Source: Mucilaginibacter gotjawali (GTDB taxonomy: Bacteria > Bacteroidota > Bacteroidia > Sphingobacteriales > Sphingobacteriaceae). From it: a DNA stretch of 64,000 bases. Position numbers and translations under genes: made by a program. The stretch is taken from the NCBI RefSeq assembly GCF_002355435.1, contig NZ_AP017313.1, positions 3,720,001 to 3,784,000 on the forward strand. Reading direction: 5' to 3'. The first letter of the stretch is position 1. Every line of letters starts with the position of its first letter. Positions 29,050 to 37,962 of the stretch are shown piece by piece. A model generated the notes under the pieces. It did not search any database and had not been told where the DNA came from. It saw only the letters and a program-made list of their open reading frames with translations.

Positions 29050-30045
29050 ATGGAAACTGTTGTTAGTGGGATCCGTTCAACCGGAAAACTACATTTGGGA
29101 AATTACTACGGAGCGATACAAAACTTTGTAAAAATGCAGCATGAGTATAACTGCTATTTTTTTATAGCCGACCTGCATTCATTAACCACCCACCCTACCC
29201 CTGCCGATCTTCATGGTAATATTAAACAGGTGCTGGTTGAATACCTTGCAGCCGGCATCAACCCTGAAACTGCGACAATCTATTTACAATCAGATGTCCC
29301 CGAAATATCCGAGCTTTATTTATACATGAACATGAACGCCTACCTGGGCGAGCTGGAACGGGCCACGTCATTTAAAGACAAGGTTAGGGCAAACCCCGAT
29401 AACGTAAATGCCGGCCTTTTAACATACCCGGTTTTAATGGCCGCGGATATCATCATCCACAAAGCTACTAAAGTACCGGTAGGTAAAGACCAGGAACAGC
29501 ATTTAGAGATGGCGCGCACCTTTGCCAACCGATTTAACAGGTTGTACAGTAAGGAAGTTTTTCCGGAGCCCTATGCCTTTAATTACAGCGAGAACCTGGT
29601 AAAAATTCCGGGCCTGGATGGCGCCGGCAAAATGGGAAAATCAGAAGGTGAAGGAAACGCTGTTTTTTTATCCGATTCGCCGGAAGTGATCCGTAAAAAG
29701 GTAATGCGCGCCGTTACAGACAGCGGCCCGACTGCCGAAAACCAGGAAAAACCGGTTGAAATACAAAACCTTTTCGATATTATGAAAGTGGTATCAACGC
29801 CGGATACCTACACCCATTTCGATAATTTGTACAACAGCTGCCAGGTACGTTACGGCGACCTGAAGAAACAACTGGCCGAGGATATTATTATAGCGACCAC
29901 CCCTATCCGCGAAAAAATAAGCGATATTGCCAATGATGCGCCTTACTTACGGCAGGTAGCCAAACACGGCGCCATTAAAGCCCGTGAAAGCGCCCAACGT
30001 ACCCTGAAAGAAGTACGGGAAACTATTGGTTTCAGGAGCTTCTGA
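29050..30045 (+). CDS. trpS: Tryptophan--tRNA ligase
   Basis: A 331-residue class I aminoacyl-tRNA synthetase with the HIGH-like motif (GKLHLGNYYGA) at the start and KMGKS in place of KMSKS near residue 195. Length is normal for bacterial TrpRS. It diverges from the acyltransferase pair with only 37 bases between starts and is followed by a long word array. Confidence 0.95.
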   Translation: METVVSGIRSTGKLHLGNYYGAIQNFVKMQHEYNCYFFIADLHSLTTHPTPADLHGNIKQVLVEYLAAGINPETATIYLQSDVPEISELYLYMNMNAYLGELERATSFKDKVRANPDNVNAGLLTYPVLMAADIIIHKATKVPVGKDQEQHLEMARTFANRFNRLYSKEVFPEPYAFNYSENLVKIPGLDGAGKMGKSEGEGNAVFLSDSPEVIRKKVMRAVTDSGPTAENQEKPVEIQNLFDIMKVVSTPDTYTHFDNLYNSCQVRYGDLKKQLAEDIIIATTPIREKISDIANDAPYLRQVAKHGAIKARESAQRTLKEVRETIGFRSF

Positions 30046-30049
30046 GGGA

Positions 30050-30238
30050 GTTCATAGTTCATGGTTCATAGTTCATAGTGGCTGCCGGTTGATATTTGAC
30101 AGCGTATTTTCAGTTCGTTGTTGATAGTTCATGCTCCATAATGTATATTAGGCGGAGTTTTATCATGATTTAGTTACACTAATGGTTGGCTACGACTTAA
30201 GAACTCCCGCTATGAACTATGAACCATGAACTATGAAC
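30050..30238. repeat. Inverted word array, word GTTCATAG
   Basis: The left arm (30050-30080, GTTCATAGTTCATGGTTCAT) and the right arm (30210-30238, CTATGAACTATGAACCATG) are inverted copies, with a partial third copy near 30124. They bracket the whole spacer between trpS and the kinase gene, apart from its last 28 bases. Confidence 0.8.
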
Positions 30239-30266
30239 GAAAACAACTATTAACGATCAACTAAAA

Positions 30267-30881
30267 ATGCACATTGCTATTGTAGGAAACATAGGCGCCG
30301 GTAAAACTACGCTGACCGAATTGCTGGCCAAGAATTATGGCTGGGACCCTTTGTATGAGGCTGTTGACAACAATCCCTACCTGGAAGATTTTTACAGCGA
30401 CATGAAACGCTGGAGCTTTAACCTGCAGATCTACTTTTTAAATGCCCGTTACCGCCAGATCATGGATATCCAGAAAAGCGGTCAGGACCTGATCCAGGAC
30501 AGAACCATTTACGAAGATGCTTATATTTTTGCCGAGAACCTGCACGATATGGGCCTGATGACGACGCGTGATTACCAGAACTACCAGGCGATATTTGATA
30601 ATGTTATCGAAAACATAAAACCACCAGATCTGCTCATCTACCTCAAAGCTTCGGTACCTACGCTGGTAAATAATATCCAGCGCCGCGGCCGAGAATATGA
30701 ATCAGGCATCCGGCTGGATTATTTATCCAAACTGAACGATAAATACCAGAAATGGATAAATGGTTATAAACTGGGCAAACTGCTGATCATCGATAAAGAC
30801 AATATTGATTTTGCCAATAAAACCGAGGACCTGGCTACGATTGTACAAATGGTGGAGCGGGAAATACATGGGTTGTTTTAA
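30267..30881 (+). CDS. Deoxynucleoside kinase
   Basis: A 204-residue kinase of the deoxyadenosine/deoxyguanosine kinase family that salvages deoxynucleosides. It has the P-loop GNIGAGKTT, the DRTIYED motif (substrate/base catalysis), and the LID Arg pair in RRGREYESGI. It is complete and normal in length. It is upstream of kdsB, from which it is separated by a compact hairpin array. Confidence 0.9.
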   Translation: MHIAIVGNIGAGKTTLTELLAKNYGWDPLYEAVDNNPYLEDFYSDMKRWSFNLQIYFLNARYRQIMDIQKSGQDLIQDRTIYEDAYIFAENLHDMGLMTTRDYQNYQAIFDNVIENIKPPDLLIYLKASVPTLVNNIQRRGREYESGIRLDYLSKLNDKYQKWINGYKLGKLLIIDKDNIDFANKTEDLATIVQMVEREIHGLF

Positions 30882-30890
30882 TTTTAGAAG

Positions 30891-30949
30891 TACGATTTAC
30901 GATTTACGATTTAACAGCAATCGTAAATCGTAAATCTAAAATCGTAAAT
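30891..30949 (+). repeat. Compact inverted array TACGATTTACGATTTA directly before kdsB
   Basis: Three CGATTTA words (30891-30914) are followed after about five bases by three inverted ATCGTAAAT words ending at 30949. The kdsB ATG follows at once. In RNA this is a stem of over 20 pairs that abuts the start codon. Confidence 0.85.
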
Positions 30950-31681
30950 ATGAAGATCCTCGGCATCATCCCCGCCCGCTATGCATCCACCCGTTTCCCG
31001 GGTAAACCCTTGGTTGATATTGCCGGCAAAAGCATGATCCAAAGGGTTTATGAGCAGGCAAAAAAATGTGCGCATTTAGCTGAAGTGGTTGTTGCTACCG
31101 ACGACGAACGCATTTATAAGCATGTGCATGATTTTGGCGGCGTGGCCATTATCACCTCGCCTGATCACCAGAGCGGTACCGACCGCTGCGCCGAAGTGGC
31201 GCTGAAGCATCAGCAATATGATGTAATCATTAACATCCAGGGCGATGAACCTTTTATCGACCCGGAACAGATCAGCAAACTGGCAGCTTGTTTTAACGAT
31301 AAGGATACCCAGATCGCTACGCTGATTAAAAAAGTGCTTAGCGCTGAAGAATTGTTCAACAGCAATTCGCCAAAGGTGGTACTGAATAAATTATCTGAAG
31401 CGGTTTATTTTTCCCGCTCTCCCCTGCCGCATATCCGCGGGCAGGAGCCGCAAAACTGGCTCAGCCATTTTACTTATTTTAAGCATATTGGTATTTACGG
31501 TTACCGGGCGGATGTTTTGCAGGAAATCACCAAACTACCTGTATCGTCCCTGGAAAAAGCCGAAAGTCTTGAGCAATTGCGCTGGATTGAAAACGGCTAT
31601 CATATAAAAGTTGCGGAAACTGAGCTGGAGACGTTTGCTGTGGATACGCCGGAAGATTTGGAAAAGCTAAAATTTAACTAA
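30950..31681 (+). CDS. kdsB: 3-deoxy-manno-octulosonate cytidylyltransferase
   Basis: A 243-residue enzyme that activates Kdo as CMP-Kdo for lipopolysaccharide. It has the nucleotidyltransferase start IIPARYASTRFPGKPL, the metal-binding block IINIQGDEPFIDP, and the C-terminal AVDTPEDLEKL. Complete. Its ribosome-binding region is entirely occupied by the hairpin array at 30891-30949, so translation could depend on opening that stem or on coupling to the kinase upstream. Confidence 0.95.
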   Translation: MKILGIIPARYASTRFPGKPLVDIAGKSMIQRVYEQAKKCAHLAEVVVATDDERIYKHVHDFGGVAIITSPDHQSGTDRCAEVALKHQQYDVIINIQGDEPFIDPEQISKLAACFNDKDTQIATLIKKVLSAEELFNSNSPKVVLNKLSEAVYFSRSPLPHIRGQEPQNWLSHFTYFKHIGIYGYRADVLQEITKLPVSSLEKAESLEQLRWIENGYHIKVAETELETFAVDTPEDLEKLKFN

Positions 31682-31699
31682 CCCAAAACCAACCTTATT

Positions 31700-32803
31700 G
31701 TGAAGATAATAATTACAAAAACGTTAATTTTTATTGCGGTAACTACTTTTGCGTTTACCGTTAAGGCCCAGAGTGATTATGTAATAACCGTTGGAGGTGA
31801 TTCGATCTCCTGTAAAATCATCGCTCCTGCTTTTGGCCCCATTAAATATCAAAGCGCCGCAATGGATGCACCGAAAAGGATCAAGTCTGATGAAATAAAA
31901 GAATATTATCTTTCGGGAGACCGTCAATTATATCGGGCTGTTTTTATCAATTATGACAAAAGGGCTACCTATTTAAATGTTATTGAAAATGGAAAAATCA
32001 GCTTGTACGAGGTAATCAATACCACTTATAGTAGCATGACTATGGCATCAATAACGACTAAAGTTTGGTATATCGGTAAAGGTACAAATTACGTTAAAGA
32101 TTTTAAAAGCAATGGCCTGTTTAATAGCAGAAGCAGGAATGAACGAAAGGACGGTTTTGCTGAAATGTTGGAGGATAACAAAAACATTTACGATAAATAT
32201 CGAACCGAAGATAAATTCAGTTTTGAACAAATTAGAAACCTTATCCATCTATATAATACAGGTAAACCATTGGGACAATACGCCCAGGACTACTTTATCA
32301 AAAAAACAAAAGACACTATTTTTTGTGAAATAGAACTAAGTAAGCATTACAATAACAGCAGGTACAGGTTAAATAAAAAGGACAGATTTACTAATATGGA
32401 TACCTCTGTTACAGAGTATTTTATAGGCGATAACAATGTTACCGTCGTAAAAAAAATTATTCCTGGTGAAAAAGCAAGTGTTTATGTTAGGCAGATTAAA
32501 AAAGGAAGAATAAACCTATATGAACAAATGCCAATCGGCAACCATGAAGCAGCAACATCATATATGTATGCCAATAAGGGCGATGGCCCCTTAATATTGA
32601 TCAATGCAACCAGATCAGTTCAGGCTGATGCAGGAGAGACAAATAAGGAACAAAAAGCATTTCTTGAATTGTTTGCAGATAATCTGACACTACGAAAAGA
32701 GTTGATTGAAACGATGAAGCATGATTATAACATTGACACAATTACTGACTATATTAGTCGTTACAATCTGGCCTACTTAAACAATACTTCATCCAACAGA
32801 TAA
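31700..32803 (+). CDS. Secreted protein with two copies of an unrecognised repeat domain
   Basis: A 367-residue exported protein (signal peptide ending near VKAQ). It starts at GTG 31700, 18 bases after kdsB. It holds two copies of one module. Copy 1 (about 25-115) has DSISCKI, FGPIKYQ, IKEYY and KISLYE. Copy 2 (about 200-285) has DTIFCEI, SRYRLN, VTEYF and RINLYE. Each copy is followed by a helical tail ending in a YN motif (IHLYNTGKP and ISRYNLAY). The next two genes each carry one more copy. I do not recognise the family, and function is unknown. Base composition is more AT-rich than the neighbours. Confidence 0.8.
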   Translation: MKIIITKTLIFIAVTTFAFTVKAQSDYVITVGGDSISCKIIAPAFGPIKYQSAAMDAPKRIKSDEIKEYYLSGDRQLYRAVFINYDKRATYLNVIENGKISLYEVINTTYSSMTMASITTKVWYIGKGTNYVKDFKSNGLFNSRSRNERKDGFAEMLEDNKNIYDKYRTEDKFSFEQIRNLIHLYNTGKPLGQYAQDYFIKKTKDTIFCEIELSKHYNNSRYRLNKKDRFTNMDTSVTEYFIGDNNVTVVKKIIPGEKASVYVRQIKKGRINLYEQMPIGNHEAATSYMYANKGDGPLILINATRSVQADAGETNKEQKAFLELFADNLTLRKELIETMKHDYNIDTITDYISRYNLAYLNNTSSNR

Positions 32804-32840
32804 ACAGTTTCTGATAAAAATTATCTAAACCGTAGCAACC

Positions 32841-33440
32841 ATGAACCTGAAAACTATCCTTTTTACCATCCTGTCGCTTGCGGCATTGTCATTAAAAGCG
32901 CAGAACCCTGACCGCGTGATTACCGACAAACACGACACCATACACTGCAAACTTTCGCGGGGGTGGATGGGGGTAGTTAAATATAAAACGGATAAGGGCG
33001 ATCCTATTAAAATAGAATTGGGTAATGTGCGGGAATTCTATTCTGAAAACAAAAAAATGTGGGTGAGGAGGGTTTATATTACCAGTTCACGAATCCCATG
33101 TTTTGTTGACGTACTGGTAGCGGGCAAACTAAATCTATACGAAATGAGCGGCAAGCTTGCCTTTTATGACGGCTCGCTCACCTACGCCCGTGTAAACCCG
33201 ATGTCTACGTCGTACGTGCCACCAACCAAAACCCAAAATTTCGTAGCAAAAACAACCGATACAGCCGAAGTGGTAATGGACGATGATATTTCGCGCGGCA
33301 AAAACAAGGAACTGCTTGATGCAAAATTTGTCCCCATTATCCAGGACAATAAAGATGTTTACAGCCGCTATCAGGCAGAAGGCCACATCAGTTTTGGTGA
33401 ACTCAAAAAACTGGTTGAGATGTACAACGCGGGCAAGTGA
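32841..33440 (+). CDS. Secreted protein, single copy of the same unrecognised module
   Basis: 199 residues: a signal peptide (ending near SLKAQ), one module (DTIHCKL, MGVVKYK, VREFY, KLNLYEM), and the helical tail QDNKDVYSRYQAEGHISFGE ending in EMYNAGK. It is closely related in layout to the genes on both sides and lies 37 bases after the first, in the same orientation. It is probably co-transcribed with them. No catalytic motif is evident; a binding or structural periplasmic role is one possibility. Confidence 0.8.
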   Translation: MNLKTILFTILSLAALSLKAQNPDRVITDKHDTIHCKLSRGWMGVVKYKTDKGDPIKIELGNVREFYSENKKMWVRRVYITSSRIPCFVDVLVAGKLNLYEMSGKLAFYDGSLTYARVNPMSTSYVPPTKTQNFVAKTTDTAEVVMDDDISRGKNKELLDAKFVPIIQDNKDVYSRYQAEGHISFGELKKLVEMYNAGK

Positions 33441-33470
33441 ATTTAACCAATCCTAAAGAGATAATTGCAA

Positions 33471-34118
33471 ATGAAACCTTTTAACACCTTATTTATTACC
33501 TTCAGTTTGATAATTTCATTTTGCTGTGCATTCGGGCAGAATAAATTTGCTAAAATAAGTTATAAAGACGATTCTCCGTTTACAGGCTATATTATCAACG
33601 AAAAAGGAGACACCGTAAAATGCGAGTTTAAAAAACCAGCTTTAGGCCCCTTAAGATACAAACCGGTTAATTCAACAGACAAGTTCAAAAAACCGTCTCC
33701 TGATGCAGTAAAAGAGTATTTTTCAACTTATGATTCCTGTACTTATGTAGCCCTTTATGCTGACACCAATTCCTCCGATATGACTTATTTAAAAAGACTT
33801 GAGAATGGATTATTGTGTCTTTATGAGCAAGTCGTCATCGTTAACCGAGATATTTATATGAACGGCTATTATTATGGCAGCAGTAACAACATTTACGTTT
33901 ACGTCAACAAAGATAATGGCACGTTAAGAGAAATAAAATCGAATACCTTGAACATTGCCGGTGAAAGCAGAAAAAAACGAAAAGCATACCTGCTCAGCCT
34001 GATTGCCGACGATGCCGACCTGGCGAAACAATTTGATGCCGAACAGGATTACGACATCAAAACGCTGAGACATTATATTCATGCTTATAATGTATTCAAA
34101 TCAGCTGCGGCTAAATGA
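33471..34118 (+). CDS. Secreted protein, third member of the tandem family
   Basis: About 215 residues: a signal peptide (LIISFCCAFGQ), one module (DTVKCEF, LGPLRYK, VKEYF, LLCLYEQ) and the tail DYDIKTLRHYIHAYN. A TTG two codons earlier (33465) is possible, but I prefer the ATG at 33471. The three genes form one cluster after kdsB and end in an AT-rich spacer. Confidence 0.8.
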   Translation: MKPFNTLFITFSLIISFCCAFGQNKFAKISYKDDSPFTGYIINEKGDTVKCEFKKPALGPLRYKPVNSTDKFKKPSPDAVKEYFSTYDSCTYVALYADTNSSDMTYLKRLENGLLCLYEQVVIVNRDIYMNGYYYGSSNNIYVYVNKDNGTLREIKSNTLNIAGESRKKRKAYLLSLIADDADLAKQFDAEQDYDIKTLRHYIHAYNVFKSAAAK

Positions 34119-34142
34119 TCAATGAAAATTAATTAACCAGCA

Positions 34143-34175
34143 TTTTCAAATTTTCAAATCCTCAAATTTTCACAT
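34143..34175. repeat. Word array, word AAATTTTCAAATCC
   Basis: Degenerate TTTTCAAA/CCTCAAAT words after the third family gene. Only one arm is visible. Confidence 0.5.
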
Positions 34176-34229
34176 TAAGACCCTTTTTCCACATTTAAAA
34201 CTTCTTCGTTCTAAGCCCAAAATTTTTCT

Positions 34230-34237
34230 TACTTTTG
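34230..34237 (+). promoter_or_regulatory. Bacteroidota -7 box of pyrG (TACTTTTG)
   Basis: An exact TAnnTTTG match 59 bases upstream of the chosen pyrG start. It implies a leader of about 50 bases. Confidence 0.6.
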
Positions 34238-34295
34238 TATCCCGTACACAAACAATTTGTTTCGGCCCAAATGCCGGTTCAAAAGCAAAAAAATC

Positions 34296-35906
34296 ATGAC
34301 TAAATACATTTTTGTTACGGGCGGCGTTACCTCGTCGTTAGGGAAAGGCATTATATCAGCCTCCCTTGCAAAACTCCTTCAATCGCGCGGTTACCGCGTA
34401 ACCATTCAAAAGTTCGACCCCTATATCAATATCGATCCGGGTACATTAAACCCATACGAGCATGGCGAATGCTATGTTACTGAAGACGGCGCCGAAACCG
34501 ATTTGGACCTTGGCCACTACGAGCGCTTTTTAAATACCCCTACTTCGCAATCCAACAACATTACTACGGGTCGCATATATCAGAATGTGATCAACCGCGA
34601 ACGCCAGGGGGATTTTTTGGGTAAAACCGTACAGGTTGTACCGCATATTACGGACGAGATTAAAAGGAATATCCGCCTGCTGGGCGAAAGCGGTGAATAT
34701 GATATCGTGATCACTGAATTGGGTGGAACAGTTGGTGACATTGAGTCGCTGCCCTATATTGAAGCGGTTAGGCAGTTCAGGTGGGAAATTGGCTCGGGTA
34801 ATTCCCTGGTGATCCACTTGACATTAATACCGTTCCTGGCGGCCGCCGGCGAATTGAAAACCAAACCAACACAGCACTCTGTAAAAATGCTGCTGGAGTA
34901 TGGGATCCAGCCGGATATCCTGGTTTGCCGTACAGAGCATCACCTCAATATGGACATCCGTAAAAAGATAGCTTTATTTTGCAATGTAAATATCAACGCG
35001 GTAATTGAATCTATCGATGCATCCACCATTTATGATGTGCCATTACTGATGCTGAAAGAGCAGTTGGACAAAACCGTTTTAACTAAATTAAAACTCCCCA
35101 ACAAAAACGAGCCGGACCTTGAAAACTGGAAAGACTTTTTGGGCCGCCTGAAAAACCCTACCTCCGAAGTTCGTATTGGCCTTGTAGGGAAATATGTAGA
35201 ACTACCTGATGCCTATAAATCCATCAGCGAGTCGTTTATACACGCAGGCGCTAAAAACGAGTGCAAGGTAAAAGTTGAATATATCCCTTCGGAAATGCTA
35301 ACACCCGGTAACGCGGTTGAAAGGCTGAAAGGCCTGCACGGTGTTTTGGTAGCGCCCGGTTTTGGCGAGCGTGGTTTTGAAGGCAAAATAGAAGCCATCC
35401 GTTATGTGCGCGAAAACAATATCCCCTTCTTTGGGATTTGCCTGGGCATGCAATGCGCGGTGGTTGAATTTGCCCGCAATGTACTGGGGCTGAAGGATGC
35501 CAGCAGCACTGAAATGAACCCCGAAACACCACACCCGGTAATCGGGATGATGGAGGACCAGAAGAAAATTGTTAATAAAGGCGGTACTATGCGTTTAGGC
35601 GCTTATGTATGCGATTTGAAAAAAGGCAGCAAAGCCGAAAAATTTTATGGCAAACCCAGGATCAGCGAACGCCACAGGCATCGCTATGAATTTAATAATG
35701 CCTACTTAAAGGAATACGAAAATGCCGGTTTAACGCCGTCAGGATTTAACCCGGAGAACAACCTGGTTGAAATAGTTGAGCTTAAAAATCATCCGTTTTT
35801 TATTGGTTCGCAATTCCATCCCGAATTAAAATCAACAGTTGCAAATCCGCATCCACTTTTTATTAACTTTGTCGCCGCTTCGCTGGCCTATGCCCGTAAG
35901 CAATAA
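34296..35906 (+). CDS. pyrG: CTP synthase
   Basis: About 536 residues; it converts UTP to CTP with glutamine as ammonia source. The N-terminal synthetase domain starts [18 protein letters not shown]. The C-terminal class I glutaminase has the nucleophile Cys in FFGICLGMQ and the His-Glu of SQFHPE. The start at 34296 is chosen over 34257 because the extra 13 residues ([13 protein letters not shown]) are not part of the conserved enzyme. A 21-base gap to yidC suggests one transcript. Confidence 0.96.
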   Translation: MTKYIFVTGGVTSSLGKGIISASLAKLLQSRGYRVTIQKFDPYINIDPGTLNPYEHGECYVTEDGAETDLDLGHYERFLNTPTSQSNNITTGRIYQNVINRERQGDFLGKTVQVVPHITDEIKRNIRLLGESGEYDIVITELGGTVGDIESLPYIEAVRQFRWEIGSGNSLVIHLTLIPFLAAAGELKTKPTQHSVKMLLEYGIQPDILVCRTEHHLNMDIRKKIALFCNVNINAVIESIDASTIYDVPLLMLKEQLDKTVLTKLKLPNKNEPDLENWKDFLGRLKNPTSEVRIGLVGKYVELPDAYKSISESFIHAGAKNECKVKVEYIPSEMLTPGNAVERLKGLHGVLVAPGFGERGFEGKIEAIRYVRENNIPFFGICLGMQCAVVEFARNVLGLKDASSTEMNPETPHPVIGMMEDQKKIVNKGGTMRLGAYVCDLKKGSKAEKFYGKPRISERHRHRYEFNNAYLKEYENAGLTPSGFNPENNLVEIVELKNHPFFIGSQFHPELKSTVANPHPLFINFVAASLAYARKQ

Positions 35907-35927
35907 AAATAGAACGAAAATATAGTA

Positions 35928-37760
35928 ATGGATAAAAATACGTTTACAGGCTTATTCCTGATCATGATCATAATGGGAGCTTCCATTTTCTTCATGAAAC
36001 CTAATGATGCTGATATAAAGAAAGAAGCCATCCGCATGCACGCCGATTCGGCGAAAAAAGGGCTGCTGCCAAAAACAGCTATTGCCGCAACGAAAGCTGC
36101 CGACACAACAAAAGCAGCAGCGAATGTTAAAGTGGATTCGGCAATTTTAAAAAGCCCCTTCGGCGCCGCAACAGTAGGTACCGACAAATTGATCACACTT
36201 GAAAACAAGGACATCATTGTAAAGCTGACCACACATGGCGGCCGCGTTTATTCGGTTGAATTAAAAGACTACAAAACTTTCAATAAAAAACCGCTTGTAT
36301 TGTTTGAAGGCGACAAGAACCATTTCGGTTTGAATTTTACCGCAGGTAATAACAGCATCAATACTGATAACCTTTATTTTACCCCAAGTGCCAACGCGCT
36401 CATCGTTTCCGGTAAAGATTCCAGCACGGTTACCATGCGTTTGAGTTATAGCGCAACGCAATATATTGATTACATCTATTCACTTAAAGGGGAAGGCTAT
36501 AAATTAGGTTTAACTATAAAACCAACCGGGTTAGACCAGGTTGCCAATACAAACACCATCAATGTTAACTGGGCCGCAAGTATGCGCAAACAAGAAAAGG
36601 ATATGGACCAGGAACGCAGGTATTCCACCATATTCTTTATGAATACAGATGAAGGTGTTGATTATTTGAGCGAAACCAAAGATGATAAAACCGATGTGAA
36701 TGACAAAAAGCTGCAATGGGTATCCTACCAGGCGCATTTTTTCTCTGACGTGCTGATCGCAAAAAAAGGTTTTGATAAATCAAGCCTGTCTATCAGTACC
36801 GATGTAACAGATACTACACACTCAAGGCAAATGAGCGCCGCGCTTACCGTTAGCAAAAATACCGACGGTACCTACCCGCTTGAATTTTATTTTGGCCCGG
36901 TTAAATATAATTTCCTTAAAACACAGGGCTATCACCTGGAAAAACAGGTGTATATGGGCTGGGGATTCCTGGCGTATATCAACCGTTTTTCGGTGTTACC
37001 GGTATTTAATTTTTTGAGCCAGTTTACCAGTAATTATGGTTTGATCATCCTGGCTTTAACCCTTATCCTTAAACTGGTTTTATCTCCGCTTACTTATAAG
37101 TCGTACTTATCAATGGCTAAGATGCGGGTATTAAAGCCGGAGATGGACGAAATTAAGGGAAAAGTTGGCGAAGATAATCCTACCCTTTTACAACAGGAAT
37201 ACCTGAAACTGTACAAAAAAGCGGGTGTTAACCCACTGGGAGGCTGTTTACCACTGGTGATCCAAATGCCGATCGTATTTGCCTTCTTCCGGTTTTTCCC
37301 AAGCTTGTTTGAGTTACGCGGACAGGGATTTTTATGGATGCACGATCTCTCTACGTATGATGCGCTGATCACCTTCCCTACCATTCCTTTTATCGGCAAC
37401 CACTTAAGTATCATGTGTTTGCTGATGACGATCTCTACACTGATCTATACTTATTTCAATAACCAGATCTCGGGCGCAACCGGGCAAATGAAATATATCG
37501 GATACATCACCCCGGTTATTTTCCTTGGCGCGCTGAACAGCTACCCATCAGGTTTGAATTATTATTACTTCCTGGCTAACATGCTTACCTTTTTACAGCA
37601 ATACATTATCCGTTTGATGGTTGACGATAAAAAGATTCATGCCCAGATCCAGGAAAACAAAAAGAAACCAGAAGTTAAAAAGAAACAAAGCGGTTTCCAG
37701 GCACGCATGGAAGAAATGATGCGCCAGAAACAACAATTGCCGCCGGCGAAGAAGAAATAA
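35928..37760 (+). CDS. yidC: Membrane protein insertase YidC
   Basis: A 610-residue inner-membrane insertase for Sec-dependent and Sec-independent proteins. The N-terminal helix (FTGLFLIMIIMGASIFFM) is followed by a large periplasmic beta domain (about 70-340). The conserved insertase core has GLIILALTLILKLVLSPLTY and NPLGGCLPLVIQMPIVFAFF. The basic tail (KKPEVKKKQ and so on) is usual in this phylum. It is complete, co-oriented with pyrG and followed by a terminator. Confidence 0.96.
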   Translation: MDKNTFTGLFLIMIIMGASIFFMKPNDADIKKEAIRMHADSAKKGLLPKTAIAATKAADTTKAAANVKVDSAILKSPFGAATVGTDKLITLENKDIIVKLTTHGGRVYSVELKDYKTFNKKPLVLFEGDKNHFGLNFTAGNNSINTDNLYFTPSANALIVSGKDSSTVTMRLSYSATQYIDYIYSLKGEGYKLGLTIKPTGLDQVANTNTINVNWAASMRKQEKDMDQERRYSTIFFMNTDEGVDYLSETKDDKTDVNDKKLQWVSYQAHFFSDVLIAKKGFDKSSLSISTDVTDTTHSRQMSAALTVSKNTDGTYPLEFYFGPVKYNFLKTQGYHLEKQVYMGWGFLAYINRFSVLPVFNFLSQFTSNYGLIILALTLILKLVLSPLTYKSYLSMAKMRVLKPEMDEIKGKVGEDNPTLLQQEYLKLYKKAGVNPLGGCLPLVIQMPIVFAFFRFFPSLFELRGQGFLWMHDLSTYDALITFPTIPFIGNHLSIMCLLMTISTLIYTYFNNQISGATGQMKYIGYITPVIFLGALNSYPSGLNYYYFLANMLTFLQQYIIRLMVDDKKIHAQIQENKKKPEVKKKQSGFQARMEEMMRQKQQLPPAKKK

Positions 37761-37769
37761 TTCTTTGGA

Positions 37770-37911
37770 GTCAATGGTCGATAGTCCATAGACCATGGTA
37801 AAAAATAGAATAATAAAGGCTGAAATCGTTAAACGGTTTCAGCCTTTGTTATTCTATCCGGTTTAACCACCTTATTTTTTTGCTATCGACCATGGTCCAT
37901 GGACCATGGAC
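37770..37911. repeat. Inverted word array, word GACCATGGTCCATGG
   Basis: The left arm (37770-37799, GGTCGATAGTCCATAGACCAT) and the right arm (37884-37911, ATCGACCATGGTCCATGGAC) bracket the yidC terminator. The arms are inverted, and the word is itself palindromic. Confidence 0.75.
37815..37847 (+). terminator. Rho-independent terminator after yidC
   Basis: The stem AAAGGCTGAAA pairs with TTTCAGCCTTT over an 11-base loop. It lies 54 bases after the stop, inside the word-array spacer. Confidence 0.85.
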
Positions 37912-37962
37912 AAAAAAACAAATCACTAAAAATATTAGTATTATTTTACTACATTTACCCCC

